Below are positions 55,971 to 64,000 of a stretch of 64,000 nucleotides of DNA, in pieces; positions within the stretch are counted from its first letter, which is position 1, and every line of letters begins with the position of its first letter. This stretch comes from JAFAMS01 sp049520515 (lineage in GTDB: Bacteria > Vulcanimicrobiota > Vulcanimicrobiia > Vulcanimicrobiales > Vulcanimicrobiaceae), in assembly GCA_049520515.1 (NCBI GenBank), contig JBEKPS010000010.1, positions 73,558 through 137,557 on the forward strand, read 5' to 3'. The notes beneath the pieces were generated by a model. The model had not been told where the DNA came from and did not search any database. It worked only from the letters and a program-made list of their open reading frames with translations. Made by a program: the position numbers and the translations under genes.

Positions 55971-56711
55971 GTGCAACCTGATAGCACGCAGGCGCCACGC
56001 GCATTCGTGCTCGGTGGAAACGCGAGTACGCTGGCGTTTACAGCGAGCTTCGTTCCGGAGCGCCGTCAACTAACGATTTGGCTCGTTCCGCTCGCGTGGA
56101 CGCCAATCGGTGTCGTTCAGGGTGAAGCCTGGCAGAAGGTCGGGATCGCATCGGATAACATCGCCGGTTGGACGGACGAGACGTTCTCTGCCGACGACGA
56201 GCACGCGTTTGTGACGTCGCTTCGTGACGTCGAGCTGCTCTCGCGAATAGGCTGGTCGGCCGAAGCGCCGACGAAGCTCGATGAGACGTTGATCGTCAAT
56301 CCTGAAGAGCTGCCCGAAGACGTTCTGGATGCGCTCACCGTACCGGTCGAGACGCTGGTGAGCTGTCAAGTCTGCCGGCGTACGTGCGTACGGGATCATT
56401 TTGTTTGGAACGAACGGCAGCTGTGCGCGTGGGACTATCATGCGCTCGTTTTCGGCCGGCGCGGACCCTGGCGTGATTCACCCTACGAAGAACGCTTCTG
56501 GGAGACTATCCCGAACCCCAAATACGTTGTTCCGCACCTGCTCGACGAGCAAAACGTCGACCTGGTCCTTTCACTCGGGGGTGTTGACGAAGCACTCGGA
56601 CGCCGCGTGGTCGACGAGCTCATGCGCGCAGGCGGCGACCGGCCGTACATCGCCGCGCGTGTCGAAGCAGGCTTGATGCTACTGCGCGAACGGCCACCGA
56701 ACCCGGCATGA
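55971..56711 (+). CDS. Protein of unknown function with a C-x2-C site
   Basis: 246 residues, soluble. It has a CQVCRRTCVRDHFVWNERQL stretch (about 132-151) that could bind zinc, and a tail DLVLSLGGVDEALGRRVVDE. No family recognised. GTG 55971 follows carB by six bases and the gene overlaps the PBP start by ATGA, so it is translated in one run with both. Position suggests an envelope-related role at most. Confidence 0.7.
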   Translation: MQPDSTQAPRAFVLGGNASTLAFTASFVPERRQLTIWLVPLAWTPIGVVQGEAWQKVGIASDNIAGWTDETFSADDEHAFVTSLRDVELLSRIGWSAEAPTKLDETLIVNPEELPEDVLDALTVPVETLVSCQVCRRTCVRDHFVWNERQLCAWDYHALVFGRRGPWRDSPYEERFWETIPNPKYVVPHLLDEQNVDLVLSLGGVDEALGRRVVDELMRAGGDRPYIAARVEAGLMLLRERPPNPA

Positions 56712-58114
56712 GCTCGCGCGCAATCGCTCGGCTGGGAGCACTCTTCGTGCTCTTGTTTCTCGTGCTGGCGGCAGCGCAAATTTACGTGCAGGTGATCGAC
56801 GGTCCGCAGCTTTGGGCAAATCGCTTTAATCCGCTACGTTCGAATCCCGCCGATCGGCGAGGCACGATCGTTGCAAGCGACGGATCGATTCTCGCAAAAT
56901 CGGTCGGCGGCAAACGCGTGTACCCCGAAGGACCGCTGCTCGCGCAGGCAGTCGGTTACGCCTCGCAACGCTACGGTGAATCGGGACTCGAAGCATCGTT
57001 CGATTCGTTCTTGGCCGCGCCGGCACCACAGGGCAACCCGCTCGAGCAGCTGCGCGACATTTTCGACCCGCATTCCGAAGAACAGGGCGCGCGTCTCGTC
57101 ACAACGATCGATCTTCCCACGCAACGCGTACTGTACGCCGATCTCTCACGCTACGCTCGGGGCGCGGGGATCGTTCTCGATCCGGTCACGGGCGACGTCC
57201 TCGCCCTCGCAAGCGTCCCAAGCTTTGACCCCAACCGCGTCGACGCCGAGTTCGCGCACCTCTCGAACGATCCCGAGAGCGCGTTGCTCGACCGCTCGAC
57301 GTCGGGATTGTATCCACCGGGCTCGACATTCAAGATATTCACCGCGGCGACGGCACTTGCACTCGGCGTGGTAACGCCGCAAACCCGGTTTTACGACAGC
57401 GGGTATTATCCGATCGGAAACTACACCGTTCACGATAATGAAGGCGAAGCGACCGGAAATCAGGATTTGGGCGGCGCGTTCGCTCTTTCGTCAAACGTTG
57501 ACTTCGCGCAAATCGCCTTGAAAATCGGGGTCGATCGCTGGATCGATGCGGCGGCGCAGTGGAAGATCGGCGCACGAATTCCGTTTGACGTACCGACCGA
57601 AAGCGCACATCTGCCAACGCGCGACGAGATGACGCCCGGTGTTCTCGCGCAGCTCGGTTTCGGCCAAGCAAATCTGCTTGTGACGCCGCTCCAGATGGCA
57701 TTGATCGGCTCGACGATAGCGAACGCCGGCGCGATGCCGCGTCCGTTACTGGTACGAGAGATCGATACGAGCGAGCACCGGGTCGTTACGCCGCAAGAGC
57801 ATCTCGACGAGCCGATCTCTGCCGACGTCGCGGCACAAGTGCGTGATCTCATGCTGGGAGTCGTCGCGCACGGCACGGGAACGGCTGCGGCGCTGCCGGG
57901 AATCGCGGTCGCCGGAAAGACGGGGACGGCGACGAATCCAGCTGGGAGATCACATGCGTGGTTCGTTGCTTTCGCTCCCGCGCGGGCCCCGCGCGTCGCA
58001 GTCGCGATCGTGGTAGAAAATGCGGGATACGGCGGAGCCATCTCCGCACCGATCGCACGTGACGTCATGCGTGTGGCTTTAGCAAAGCATGTTGTTGCGA
58101 GGCCGGCGCCATAA
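56708..58114 (+). CDS. Class B penicillin-binding protein (PbpA/FtsI-like transpeptidase)
   Basis: 468 residues. N-terminal membrane anchor (LGALFVLLFLVLAAAQIYVQ); the DRRGTIVASDGSILA signature of class B PBPs; transpeptidase motifs SxxK in PPGSTFKIFTAA, SxN in ALSSNVDFAQ and KTG in VAGKTGTATNPAGR. It cross-links peptidoglycan during elongation or division. Shorter than FtsI, closer to the actinobacterial PbpA partnered with PknB. Element D begins in its last nine codons. Confidence 0.93.
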   Translation: MSSRAIARLGALFVLLFLVLAAAQIYVQVIDGPQLWANRFNPLRSNPADRRGTIVASDGSILAKSVGGKRVYPEGPLLAQAVGYASQRYGESGLEASFDSFLAAPAPQGNPLEQLRDIFDPHSEEQGARLVTTIDLPTQRVLYADLSRYARGAGIVLDPVTGDVLALASVPSFDPNRVDAEFAHLSNDPESALLDRSTSGLYPPGSTFKIFTAATALALGVVTPQTRFYDSGYYPIGNYTVHDNEGEATGNQDLGGAFALSSNVDFAQIALKIGVDRWIDAAAQWKIGARIPFDVPTESAHLPTRDEMTPGVLAQLGFGQANLLVTPLQMALIGSTIANAGAMPRPLLVREIDTSEHRVVTPQEHLDEPISADVAAQVRDLMLGVVAHGTGTAAALPGIAVAGKTGTATNPAGRSHAWFVAFAPARAPRVAVAIVVENAGYGGAISAPIARDVMRVALAKHVVARPAP

Positions 58115-58209
58115 TCATGGTATTGCGGTCATGGTGATGGGCCGAGCGCTTTTGGGGGCCCCAAGCGTTAGCTTGGGGGACGCGGAGCCTGGGGCGGAGC
58201 GCCTTTAAA
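58089..58209 (+). repeat. Intergenic leader element, copy D (PBP-pknB)
   Basis: 121 bp. The first 26 bases overlap the PBP 3' end. Stem 2 is CCCCAAGC-GTTA-GCTTGGGG: relative to copies A and C, T-A became A-T with pairing kept. Stem 3 core GCGGAGCC-TGG-GGCGGAGC is kept. Stem 1 is weaker (GGCC/GGCC). The 39-codon ORF (MLLRGRRHN...) starts at 58089 out of frame with the PBP and stops one base before the pknB TTG. Confidence 0.88.
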
Positions 58210-60294
58210 TTGCAAGAGAAGATCTTTAACGGCAGATATCGTCTCGACCGGCGCTTGGGCGACGGAGGCATGGCCGTCGTCTATGCCGGCACCGACGTAC
58301 TGTTGCGCCGCCACGTCGCCGTCAAGGTTCTGCGCGAACAATACGCCGCGGACGAAGATTTCGTCCGCCGCTTTTACAACGAGGCGCAATCGGCCGCGCG
58401 GCTTTCGCACCCGAACATCGTGAACACGTATGACGTTGGGCGTGAGGACAACACCTATTACATCGTGATGGAGCTCGTGGACGGCACGACGCTTGCAGAG
58501 ATGATCCGCGCCGACGGCCGCATTCCCGAACCGGTTGCGATCGACTACGCCGCGCAGATGTCGAACGGGCTCGCATACGCACATCGGCAAGGCTTGCTGC
58601 ACCGCGATATCAAGCCTGCAAACATTCTGATAACGCACGACGACGTCATCAAGCTCTCCGATTTCGGAATCGCGCGTGCGATGACACAACAGACGCTTGC
58701 GGTCACACAACCCGGTATGGTGATGGGTAGTGTCTACTACATCTCACCCGAGCAAGCCCAGGGCCTCGAATTGCGTGAGACCTCCGATCTCTACAGTGTC
58801 GGCGTGGTGCTCTATCAAATGCTTACCGGCAAGCTTCCTTACACCGGCGAATCGCCGGTCGCGGTCGCGCTCAAGCATGTGAGCGAGCCACCGCCGCGCG
58901 TCGCATCCGCGGGCGTTGAAGTGAGCCCCGCGATTGCTGCGATCGTCGATCGCTTGTTGCAAAAGGATCCCACCGACCGCTTCGCGTCCGCAAGCGAAGT
59001 AGCAACGGCGCTACGCGAAGCGCGCGAGCGGCCGATGGTTGCGACCGCTGCTCCGGCCTCGCGCTCGGCTGCCGGGCCGTCAGATCCGGATCGTCCCGTT
59101 CCGATGCGGCCGCCGCCGCGCCGTTCGCAAACCACGCCGCAACGCGGAGCCGAAAACGGAGAGGGTGCAGAAGTTGCGTACGATACGCTTGCGCGACCGT
59201 CAAATCTCCTGCGAAACATCGCGCTGGTCGTTGCGCTCATCTTGGCTATTGGCGGCGGTTACTTGATCTTCAGCCGCGGCATTCCGATGTTCTCCGGTGT
59301 CAGTCTCGCCGACGAAACCGGCCACAACGCGATAGATGCGCAGCGTGATTTGGAAAGTCATGGGTTGCAGGTGAAGCTCGAGGGGGTGCCCAGCGATACC
59401 GTGCCGCAGGATCAAATCGTTCGCGAAGACCCTGCGCCCGGAACGCGCTTACAGAACGGGAACGACGTGACGTTGTACGTCTCGACGGGCGTCGCGCCGA
59501 AAGCGCTTGTGAGCGTCAATGATTTCACGCTTGCCGACGCGCAGAAAATCCTTGACCGCGAAGGCTTTAAGGCAAAAATCGTTGAGTTGTACTCTGCCGA
59601 CAAGCCTGTGGGCACCGTCTTGCGCATGACGCCGAAAGCCGGCGACATGGTCAAACCGGGTAGTATCGTTGTGCTCGACATTTCAAAGGGTCCGGCGCCG
59701 ATAACGTTACCCAGCTTTGTTGGGCGCTCGATCAATGAGGCTCAAAACTTTCTCACACACGAAAAGCTAACCGCAAATGTTCAACGGGTCGCTCTCGATG
59801 GTGTCCCGACGGATCAAGTCGCATCGCAAGATCCCGCGCCGGGCTCGGCGGTGACGGCCGGTGCGACCGTAACGCTGACGGTCAGCACGGGACCGTCGCT
59901 GGTGAACGTGCCGAACGTCGGCGGTCAAACGATCTCCGATGCAACGAGTGCACTGGGCAGCGCGGGATTCACGGCCAAGATCACCTACAGCATTCAAGCC
60001 GGTGGTGACGGAACGGTCGTGCAACAAGATCCGGCGCCAAATCAAACAGCAGCGAAGGGTTCGCCCATCAACATCATGGTCGCCGTTCCCGGGACGGTGC
60101 CGAATGTTGGCGGGATGACGCTCGAGGCTGCACAAGCGGCGTTGACACGCTTTGGGTATAAGCCCGGCAACATCAGCTACGTTCAAGAAGGGCCGCCGGG
60201 GACGGTCGCACGCTCGGAACCGCCGGCAAACACGCAGCTCGACGTCGGTGAGAGCGTCAGTTTGTACGTCAACGGCACAGCCGCTCCGCGGTGA
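58210..60294 (+). CDS. pknB: PASTA-domain Ser/Thr protein kinase (PknB/PrkC-like)
   Basis: 694 residues. Kinase domain about 5-270: glycine loop LGDGGMAVVYAG, Lys in HVAVKVLREQ, HRDIKPANILI, SDFGIARAM, SPEQAQG. A basic, Pro-rich juxtamembrane region and one membrane helix (IALVVALILAIGGGYLIFS, about 336-355) follow, then five extracellular PASTA repeats (two with VPNVGG). PASTA domains sense muropeptides or lipid II and the kinase controls wall synthesis and division, matching the upstream PBP. TTG start at 58210 with GGAG in element D. Confidence 0.95.
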   Translation: MQEKIFNGRYRLDRRLGDGGMAVVYAGTDVLLRRHVAVKVLREQYAADEDFVRRFYNEAQSAARLSHPNIVNTYDVGREDNTYYIVMELVDGTTLAEMIRADGRIPEPVAIDYAAQMSNGLAYAHRQGLLHRDIKPANILITHDDVIKLSDFGIARAMTQQTLAVTQPGMVMGSVYYISPEQAQGLELRETSDLYSVGVVLYQMLTGKLPYTGESPVAVALKHVSEPPPRVASAGVEVSPAIAAIVDRLLQKDPTDRFASASEVATALREARERPMVATAAPASRSAAGPSDPDRPVPMRPPPRRSQTTPQRGAENGEGAEVAYDTLARPSNLLRNIALVVALILAIGGGYLIFSRGIPMFSGVSLADETGHNAIDAQRDLESHGLQVKLEGVPSDTVPQDQIVREDPAPGTRLQNGNDVTLYVSTGVAPKALVSVNDFTLADAQKILDREGFKAKIVELYSADKPVGTVLRMTPKAGDMVKPGSIVVLDISKGPAPITLPSFVGRSINEAQNFLTHEKLTANVQRVALDGVPTDQVASQDPAPGSAVTAGATVTLTVSTGPSLVNVPNVGGQTISDATSALGSAGFTAKITYSIQAGGDGTVVQQDPAPNQTAAKGSPINIMVAVPGTVPNVGGMTLEAAQAALTRFGYKPGNISYVQEGPPGTVARSEPPANTQLDVGESVSLYVNGTAAPR

Positions 60295-60803
60295 ACGGGA
60301 AAGCGAACCCGAGCGAGCATCGCGTTCTTGGCGTCGATCCTGGCTTACGGACGACGGGCTACGGCATCATCGACATAACGTCGGGTCGAGCGCGCCTCAT
60401 CGAAGCCGGTGTGATATCGCCGGATCCTCGCGCACCGCTTGAGGCACGCCTCGCCGAGCTTCATGCCGGAATGGATGAGATCGTCCGCACGCTGCGCCCG
60501 GATTGCATGGTGGTCGAAGAACTTTGGACCGCATACAAAAATCCGTCAACGGCCGTCTTGATGGGGCACGCCCGTGGCGTGTTGTGTCTGGCGGGCGGTG
60601 CAAACGGCGTTGCCGTTCGAACGCTTGCGCACGCGCTGGTTAAACGGGCACTGGTCGGAAACGGCAACGCTCGCAAAGAACAAGTGAAGAAGATGGTCGT
60701 ACACCTGCTTGGCTTGAAGCAGCTTCCGCAACCCGACGACGTTTCCGACGCGCTTGCGCTCGCGGTCGCCTACGCGTTGCGCAACGGAGCGCGCGTTCGC
60801 TGA
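60291..60803 (+). CDS. ruvC: Holliday junction endonuclease RuvC
   Basis: 170 residues. First acidic residue in VLGVDPGLRTTGYGII; VVEELWTAYKNPSTAVLMGH; last Asp cluster QPDDVSDALALAVAYAL. It resolves Holliday junctions with RuvAB. GTGA overlap with pknB and a one-base overlap with ruvA indicate one operon. Confidence 0.95.
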   Translation: MNGKANPSEHRVLGVDPGLRTTGYGIIDITSGRARLIEAGVISPDPRAPLEARLAELHAGMDEIVRTLRPDCMVVEELWTAYKNPSTAVLMGHARGVLCLAGGANGVAVRTLAHALVKRALVGNGNARKEQVKKMVVHLLGLKQLPQPDDVSDALALAVAYALRNGARVR

Positions 60804-61438
60804 TGTTTTCGAAAATTTCTGGAACGGTCGTTGAACGTCAGGGGGATCGTGTTGTTCTCGAAACCGGCGGCCTGGGTTACGAGATCGTCTTGCCACCCTG
60901 CGTCGCCGACAAAGTGCCGTCGTCGAACGGCACTCCCGTCACGCTCGAGGTGTACTCACAGTTGCAAATGGACGGCAACGCCGGCCGCTTCACGTACTTC
61001 GGCTTTACAAACGCGATCGAACGAGAATTCTTCGAAGCCTTACTTTCTGTCGCCAGCATTGGACCGAAATCGGCGGCGCGAGCTTTTGCGTTACCGATGT
61101 CGCGCATCGCGCGCGCGATTGATGAAGGCGATCATGCCTTGCTGCGCACCTTACCGGGGATCGGCCAACAGAAGGCGCGCGACATCGTTGCGAAGCTCCA
61201 GGGTAAAGTCGCGCGGTTCTTGCTGATTCGTCCGGCTGACGAGGCCGCACCGGCGTCGACACCGGCGATCCCGGACTTCGCAGAAGAAGCACTGGCCGTT
61301 CTCTTACAGCTCGAATACAAGCGCAACGAGGCCGAAGCATTAATACGCGAATCGATGCGGCGTCAGCCGGAGATCGCCGACGCTGAACGTTTGCTCGGGG
61401 AGATCTATCGAACGCGCGCGAACAATGAGGGCCGGTGA
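60803..61438 (+). CDS. ruvA: Holliday junction branch migration protein RuvA
   Basis: 211 residues. N-terminal OB fold (MFSKISGTVVERQGDRVVLE), then helix-hairpin-helix motifs (FFEALLSVASIGPKSAARAF; LLRTLPGIGQQKARDIVAKL), and the C-terminal RuvB-binding domain (FAEEALAVLLQLEYKRNEAE). It binds four-way junctions. Its last 14 bases are the first unit of the tandem repeat. Confidence 0.95.
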   Translation: MFSKISGTVVERQGDRVVLETGGLGYEIVLPPCVADKVPSSNGTPVTLEVYSQLQMDGNAGRFTYFGFTNAIEREFFEALLSVASIGPKSAARAFALPMSRIARAIDEGDHALLRTLPGIGQQKARDIVAKLQGKVARFLLIRPADEAAPASTPAIPDFAEEALAVLLQLEYKRNEAEALIRESMRRQPEIADAERLLGEIYRTRANNEGR

Positions 61439-61494
61439 ATGAGGACCGGTAAATGAGGACCGGTGAATGGGGACCGGTGAATGAGAAGCGGTGA
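61425..61494 (+). repeat. Five-copy 14-bp tandem repeat at the ruvA-ruvB junction
   Basis: Five consecutive units with pattern ATGAGGRCCGGTRA (61425, 61439, 61453, 61467, 61481). Unit 1 holds the ruvA TGA stop and unit 5 the ruvB GTG start. Every unit has a GAGG-like ribosome site and four carry GTGA. One copy alone would give the GTGA overlap seen elsewhere in this operon. Confidence 0.95.
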
Positions 61495-62567
61495 GCGAAG
61501 GTCGTAAGCGCCTGTTGGGACCCGACGACGTCGCGGAAGCGCCTGACGACGAAAGCCGAGCCGTCGACCCGAAAGCCGCGCTCGAAGACGAAGTTTACGG
61601 CGCATCGCTGCGCCCGCGATCGTTCGACGAATACATCGGACAGGCGAACGTCGTCGAAAACCTCAAGATCGCTATCGACGCCGCAAACAAGCGAGGCGAA
61701 GTCCTCGATCACGTATTGCTGTACGGACCGCCTGGGCTTGGAAAGACAACGCTCGCCGCGTTGATTGCGCACGATCTGCACCGCTCGTTACGGCCAACCT
61801 CGGGACCGACGCTCGAGAAACCCAAAGATCTCGTCGGCATCCTTACGTCGCTCGAGGAAGGCGACGTACTGTTTATCGACGAGATTCATCGCCTTGGGTC
61901 GGTTGTCGAGGAGTTTCTCTATCCGGCCATGGAGGAATTTCAAATCGACTTCGTGGTCGATCGCGGCGCATATGCAAAGACGTTGCGGCTTCCGCTGAAA
62001 CGCTTTACGTTGATTGGCGCAACGACGCGCCAAGGCGCGCTTTCGGCGCCGCTACGCGAACGATTTGGTATCGTTCATCATCTCGATTTCTACGAGCAGA
62101 GCGAGCTTGAACGGATCGTCACCCAAAGCGCAGAGCGTCTCGGCGTCCCGATGGATGGCGAGGGAGCCATGATGATCGCTACGCGCAGCCGAGGCACGCC
62201 CCGCATCGCCAACCGTCTGCTGCGCCGCGTTCGCGACTTTGCCGAAGTGCGCGCCGAGGGTCGCATCACGTCGACCGTTGCCGACGAAGCCTTGACGCGC
62301 GAAGGCGTGGATCATCTCGGTCTGGATAAACTCGATCGCGCATTCTTACGAACGATCGCCGAACACTACGGTGGTGGTCCGGTCGGGATCAACGCCATCG
62401 CTGCGACACTGACGGAAGACGTCGAGACGCTCGAAGACGTTGTCGAGCCATATCTGCTCAAGATCGGCTTCGTTCAGCGAACCGCAAGCGGCCGGCGTTT
62501 GACGGCGGCGGCGTTCGCACATCTTCACATCCCAACGCCCGAGTCACCGCAGCCTCGACTTCTGTGA
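61491..62567 (+). CDS. ruvB: Holliday junction branch migration helicase RuvB
   Basis: 358 residues. Walker A LLYGPPGLGKTTLAALIAH, Walker B LFIDEIHRLGSVVEEFLYPA, LIGATTRQGALSAPLRERFG, and the C-terminal winged helix (EPYLLKIGFVQRTASGRRLT). It drives branch migration on RuvA-bound junctions. GTG 61491 lies in the last repeat unit. It overlaps the SpoIID gene by GTGA. Confidence 0.96.
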   Translation: MSEGRKRLLGPDDVAEAPDDESRAVDPKAALEDEVYGASLRPRSFDEYIGQANVVENLKIAIDAANKRGEVLDHVLLYGPPGLGKTTLAALIAHDLHRSLRPTSGPTLEKPKDLVGILTSLEEGDVLFIDEIHRLGSVVEEFLYPAMEEFQIDFVVDRGAYAKTLRLPLKRFTLIGATTRQGALSAPLRERFGIVHHLDFYEQSELERIVTQSAERLGVPMDGEGAMMIATRSRGTPRIANRLLRRVRDFAEVRAEGRITSTVADEALTREGVDHLGLDKLDRAFLRTIAEHYGGGPVGINAIAATLTEDVETLEDVVEPYLLKIGFVQRTASGRRLTAAAFAHLHIPTPESPQPRLL

Positions 62568-63652
62568 TCCTGCGGCGCGCGTTCATTTGCCGAACCCTTG
62601 CGGGTGTATCGGTTGCAACGGCATTCGCTTTTGGATCGCGCCATTCGGCGTTCGCAACCGGCGGGCTCGATCCCGACTTGGGTACGCCACCGCCTCTATC
62701 CAACGTCCCAGCCGCGTCGAATCCCCTCGTGCGCATTTTACTCGCAGTAAACATCGATCCAGCGCGCGTCGTCACCGATGCATCGCCCGCGACATTCACC
62801 TATGCCGGAAAGGCATACCGCGGTGCGCCGAGCGTCATTCAGGGTGCGGATCACCGTCCGGCGCTGATTGCAACGTTGCCGATTGATGCCTATCTCTACG
62901 GGGTTGTTCCGCTCGAGATCGGGCGCGCGTGGCCGGATGCCGCACTTGCTGCGCAAGCAATCGTCGCTCGGACATATGCGCTTTCACATCGTATCACCGG
63001 CCGCGATTACGACCTTATGGCGAACACCGCCGATCAGGTCTGGGGCGGACTCGAAGCCGAGTCGGCGCAGACGAACGCCGCGGTCGATAGTACCGAGGGG
63101 CAGTTTGTTACGTACGCGGGCGGTCTCGCGAGTGTTTTCTACTCGGCGTCCTGCGGCGGCCACACCGCCGACGCGTCGGCGCTGTGGGGCGGCGCCAATC
63201 TCCCGTATCTGCGCGGGGTAGCCGATCCTTATTGTGTGCAGTCATCGCCGTACAACAATTGGACCGCGACAACGACGGTCGGTGCGCTCGTCTCGGCGCT
63301 CGGCACGAAGGCTGGAGCGCTCGGCACGATCCAGTCGATCGGCCTCGAGCCCCCGTCTGCGGACCTTCGGCCAGGTATCCGCATCACGGGATCGCTCGGG
63401 ACGGCGATTCTTAGCAGCGCCGATGCCCGCCGGGTGCTGGGCGCGACGCTGGTTCGGAGCAGTCTTTGGCATAATCTAACGGTTCTTGGCGATCCGACGC
63501 AGGCCGGAACGGGCCTCAGAATAGAAGGCAGTGGGTCAGGTCACGGCGTGGGGTTGTGCCAGTGGGGCGCTCGCGTGATGGCGCAGCAAGGCCGCACTCC
63601 TAGAGAGATCGTGAATTTCTATTTCCCCGGGACCCTCGTAACGAATGAGTGA
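62564..63652 (+). CDS. SpoIID/LytB domain protein
   Basis: 362 residues. N-terminal signal with an RR pair (LRRAFICRTLAGVSVATAFA). SpoIID domain: LIATLPIDAYLYGVVPLEIG, AALAAQAIVARTYALSHR, YSASCGGHTADASALWGG, and GSGSGHGVGLCQWGARVMA. SpoIID/LytB proteins cleave or modify peptidoglycan glycan strands; outside spore formers they act in wall remodelling. No other sporulation genes are nearby. Coupled to ruvB and to the PilZ gene. Confidence 0.92.
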   Translation: MILRRAFICRTLAGVSVATAFAFGSRHSAFATGGLDPDLGTPPPLSNVPAASNPLVRILLAVNIDPARVVTDASPATFTYAGKAYRGAPSVIQGADHRPALIATLPIDAYLYGVVPLEIGRAWPDAALAAQAIVARTYALSHRITGRDYDLMANTADQVWGGLEAESAQTNAAVDSTEGQFVTYAGGLASVFYSASCGGHTADASALWGGANLPYLRGVADPYCVQSSPYNNWTATTTVGALVSALGTKAGALGTIQSIGLEPPSADLRPGIRITGSLGTAILSSADARRVLGATLVRSSLWHNLTVLGDPTQAGTGLRIEGSGSGHGVGLCQWGARVMAQQGRTPREIVNFYFPGTLVTNE

Positions 63653-64000
63653 GACGCCAGCCGGAACAACGTTAAGTGAAGCCGACCGCAAAGCCGTGCG
63701 CTTGCGGCGTTATATCGATTTGATCGTCGAGGACAAGCTTTCGTTCACGTTACTCAAAGCGGTCGCCGCCGACGTCTCTTCGACGGGCATGCGGATTCTA
63801 TGCGATCAATACTTGCCTCCCAAGACTAAGTATCTATTTACTATGAAGCAAGACCCGAACGTTGCCACCAGAGGCGAAGTGCGTTGGGTTCGTCCTTCCG
63901 CGCCCAACATTCATCAGTGCGGCGTGCTGTTCATCGATCTGACAGATGAAGATCGTGACAACCTCGAACGTTTCCTCATTATGGAACGCGAACGCTCGAT
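63645..64000 (+). CDS. PilZ domain protein, partial
   Basis: 118 codons up to the window edge. VAADVSSTGMRILCDQYLPP and RGEVRWVRPSAPNIHQCGVL, then FIDLTDEDRDNLERFL follow the PilZ pattern (D-x-S-x-x-G-x-x, GxVxW). The R-x3-R c-di-GMP motif could be R-L-R-R-Y near residue 23, at the start of the domain. It would read out c-di-GMP made by the GGDEF proteins of this window. ATG 63645 overlaps the SpoIID stop by eight bases. Confidence 0.82.
   Translation, partial: MSETPAGTTLSEADRKAVRLRRYIDLIVEDKLSFTLLKAVAADVSSTGMRILCDQYLPPKTKYLFTMKQDPNVATRGEVRWVRPSAPNIHQCGVLFIDLTDEDRDNLERFLIMERERS

Noticed and set aside
62564..63652. Evidence for sporulation
   Set aside because: A lone SpoIID/LytB protein is common in non-spore-formers and no other spore genes are near.

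Overview
The window is a GC-rich bacterial chromosome segment packed with housekeeping genes. The mix is a B12-dependent class II ribonucleotide reductase, many c-di-GMP enzymes, a PASTA-type PknB kinase next to a class B penicillin-binding protein, a SpoIID-like protein without other sporulation genes, and a Tig-ClpP-ClpX block. This suits an uncultured Terrabacteria-like lineage such as Candidatus Eremiobacterota (WPS-2). That placement is inference; there is no rRNA gene here to anchor it. I see no CRISPR array, prophage or insertion sequence.

Layout. 1-2.2 kb (minus): 5' part of nrdJ, interrupted by a 302-residue intein, with two candidate NrdR boxes upstream. 2.3-3.6 kb: two HAD phosphatases and tRNA-Ser. 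3.6-7.4 kb: secreted and membrane proteins of unknown function, a lipoprotein, a catalytic-domain-less aldehyde dehydrogenase paralogue, and a class II aldolase gene broken by a 28-bp tandem duplication. 7.5-12.9 kb (plus): a ferritin-like protein, a GAF-GGDEF-STAND ATPase fusion, and isocitrate dehydrogenase. 12.9-22.5 kb (minus): M3 peptidase, HppD, DeoC, aldehyde dehydrogenase, a GAF-GGDEF-EAL protein, an EgtB-like protein and a BtuF-like protein. 22.6-28.5 kb (plus): SRP RNA, DUF4446, YggT, LepA, a SucC/SucD-like pair without the phosphohistidine loop, an ArsR-type regulator and a NIPSNAP protein. 28.5-35 kb: membrane protein, FAD monooxygenase, RdgB, seven tRNAs, a tautomerase, an HNH protein that runs into tRNA-Lys, and a hydrolase.

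34.7-50.9 kb is a long plus-strand run: tig-clpP-clpX-add-cysK-valS-pyrR-pyrB-pyrC-carA, followed by a MoxR/DUF58/VWA (Bat-type) module and pdxH. A MobA-like nucleotidyltransferase and an MFS transporter lie on the minus strand, divergent from carB (52.8-56.0 kb). The window ends with a class B PBP, pknB, ruvCAB, a SpoIID protein and the start of a PilZ protein. Most neighbours in these runs overlap by ATGA or GTGA, so translational coupling is widespread.

The most unusual signal is a GC-rich element of about 120 bp present four times, each directly upstream of a start codon on the same strand: valS, pyrR, carA and pknB. The copies share two hairpins with compensatory base changes and a 3' stem that holds the GGAG ribosome-binding site. 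Each also contains a 38-40 codon ORF; in three copies it starts on the upstream stop codon, and in all four it ends at the downstream start codon. Other second-look items are the ruvA-ruvB 14-bp tandem repeat, the intein with a reduced endonuclease, the SCS-like pair lacking its catalytic His, and four genes whose family-level N-terminus lies upstream of any ATG, GTG or TTG or needs CTG.
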